From an uncultured Acidimicrobiaceae bacterium (lineage in GTDB: Bacteria; Actinomycetota; Acidimicrobiia; Acidimicrobiales; MedAcidi-G1), in assembly GCA_913054115.1 (NCBI GenBank), contig CAJXIS010000016.1, forward strand, positions 1 through 13,428: DNA of 13,428 bases, given 5' to 3'. Below are positions 13,324-13,428 of this stretch, piece by piece. Each line of letters begins with the position of its first letter. The stretch's first letter is position 1. Both the position numbers and the translations under genes were made by a program. The notes below the pieces were generated by a model, which saw only the letters and a program-made list of their open reading frames with translations, did no database searches and was not told the DNA's origin.

Positions 13324-13428
13324 ATGTTGTGGCCACGACGACGCCCGGACGATCCGCTGACACGCGACCTGGAGGCGGCGATCGGCGCTGACCGCGTGGA
13401 GGCGGGTACCTCCGCCCGGCACCTCTAC
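13324..13428 (+). CDS. N-terminal fragment of a probable FAD-linked oxidase
   Basis: 35 codons without a stop to the right edge, starting at ATG 13324. The translation begins with a basic MLWPRRRP and continues DPLTRDLEAAIGADRVEAG then TSARHLY. An 'L...IG-x-x-R-V...' helix followed by a short segment before the FAD-binding (PCMH) domain is common in glycolate/D-lactate oxidase-like proteins. With so little sequence this is a suggestion. It is divergent from the ClC gene, and 98 bp separate the two starts. Confidence 0.4.
   Translation, partial: MLWPRRRPDDPLTRDLEAAIGADRVEAGTSARHLY

Noticed and set aside
13226..13363. N-terminal extension of the ClC protein by 46 residues.
   Set aside because: The added sequence has no ClC-like features and GTG 13225 has a strong ribosome binding site; the extension would also overlap the divergent right-edge gene.

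Overview
The window looks like chromosomal DNA of a high-GC Actinomycetota, most likely a member of the class Acidimicrobiia. The support is very GC-rich codon third positions, an actinobacterial DUF3151 gene, an actinobacterial-style RNase D with HRDC domain, and start codons that lie directly behind TANNNT -10 boxes with no leader (6 nt at most sites, 8 nt at two). No mobile element, CRISPR array, rRNA or convincing tRNA was seen.

Layout. 1-1097 (-): a FAD/NAD(P)-binding amine-oxidase-like flavoprotein, cut by the left edge. 1200-3844 (+): two overlapping membrane glycosyltransferases (GT39-like and PIG-V-like mannosyltransferase), divergent from the flavoprotein; together these look like a cell-envelope polysaccharide or glycolipid locus. 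3845-4701: an 857 bp interval without a credible gene, filled with perfect or near-perfect hairpins and carrying a good -35/-10 promoter on the minus strand. I read it as a candidate structured non-coding RNA of about 510-600 nt, which I cannot assign to a known family. 4702-5940 (-): a CopD-like small membrane protein and a glycerophosphodiester phosphodiesterase. 6024-8121 (+): a flavin reductase-like protein and an atypical pyruvate kinase that has lost two potassium-binding residues. 8156-8461 (-): a small two-helix membrane protein with a cysteine-rich tail. 8518-11165 (+): a compact run of DUF3151, MobA, rhodanese and RNase D, then a separate 65-residue acidic protein. 11477-13225 (-): a ClC-type anion channel/transporter with paired CBS domains. 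13324-13428 (+): the first 35 codons of a probable FAD-linked oxidase.

Most interesting points: the hairpin-rich putative ncRNA with its own promoter; the RNase D frame, which has no ATG/GTG/TTG early enough to include its Exo I catalytic motif; the recurring leaderless promoter geometry; and the substitutions in pyruvate kinase and ClC. All assignments are from reading the sequence alone; no database search was run.
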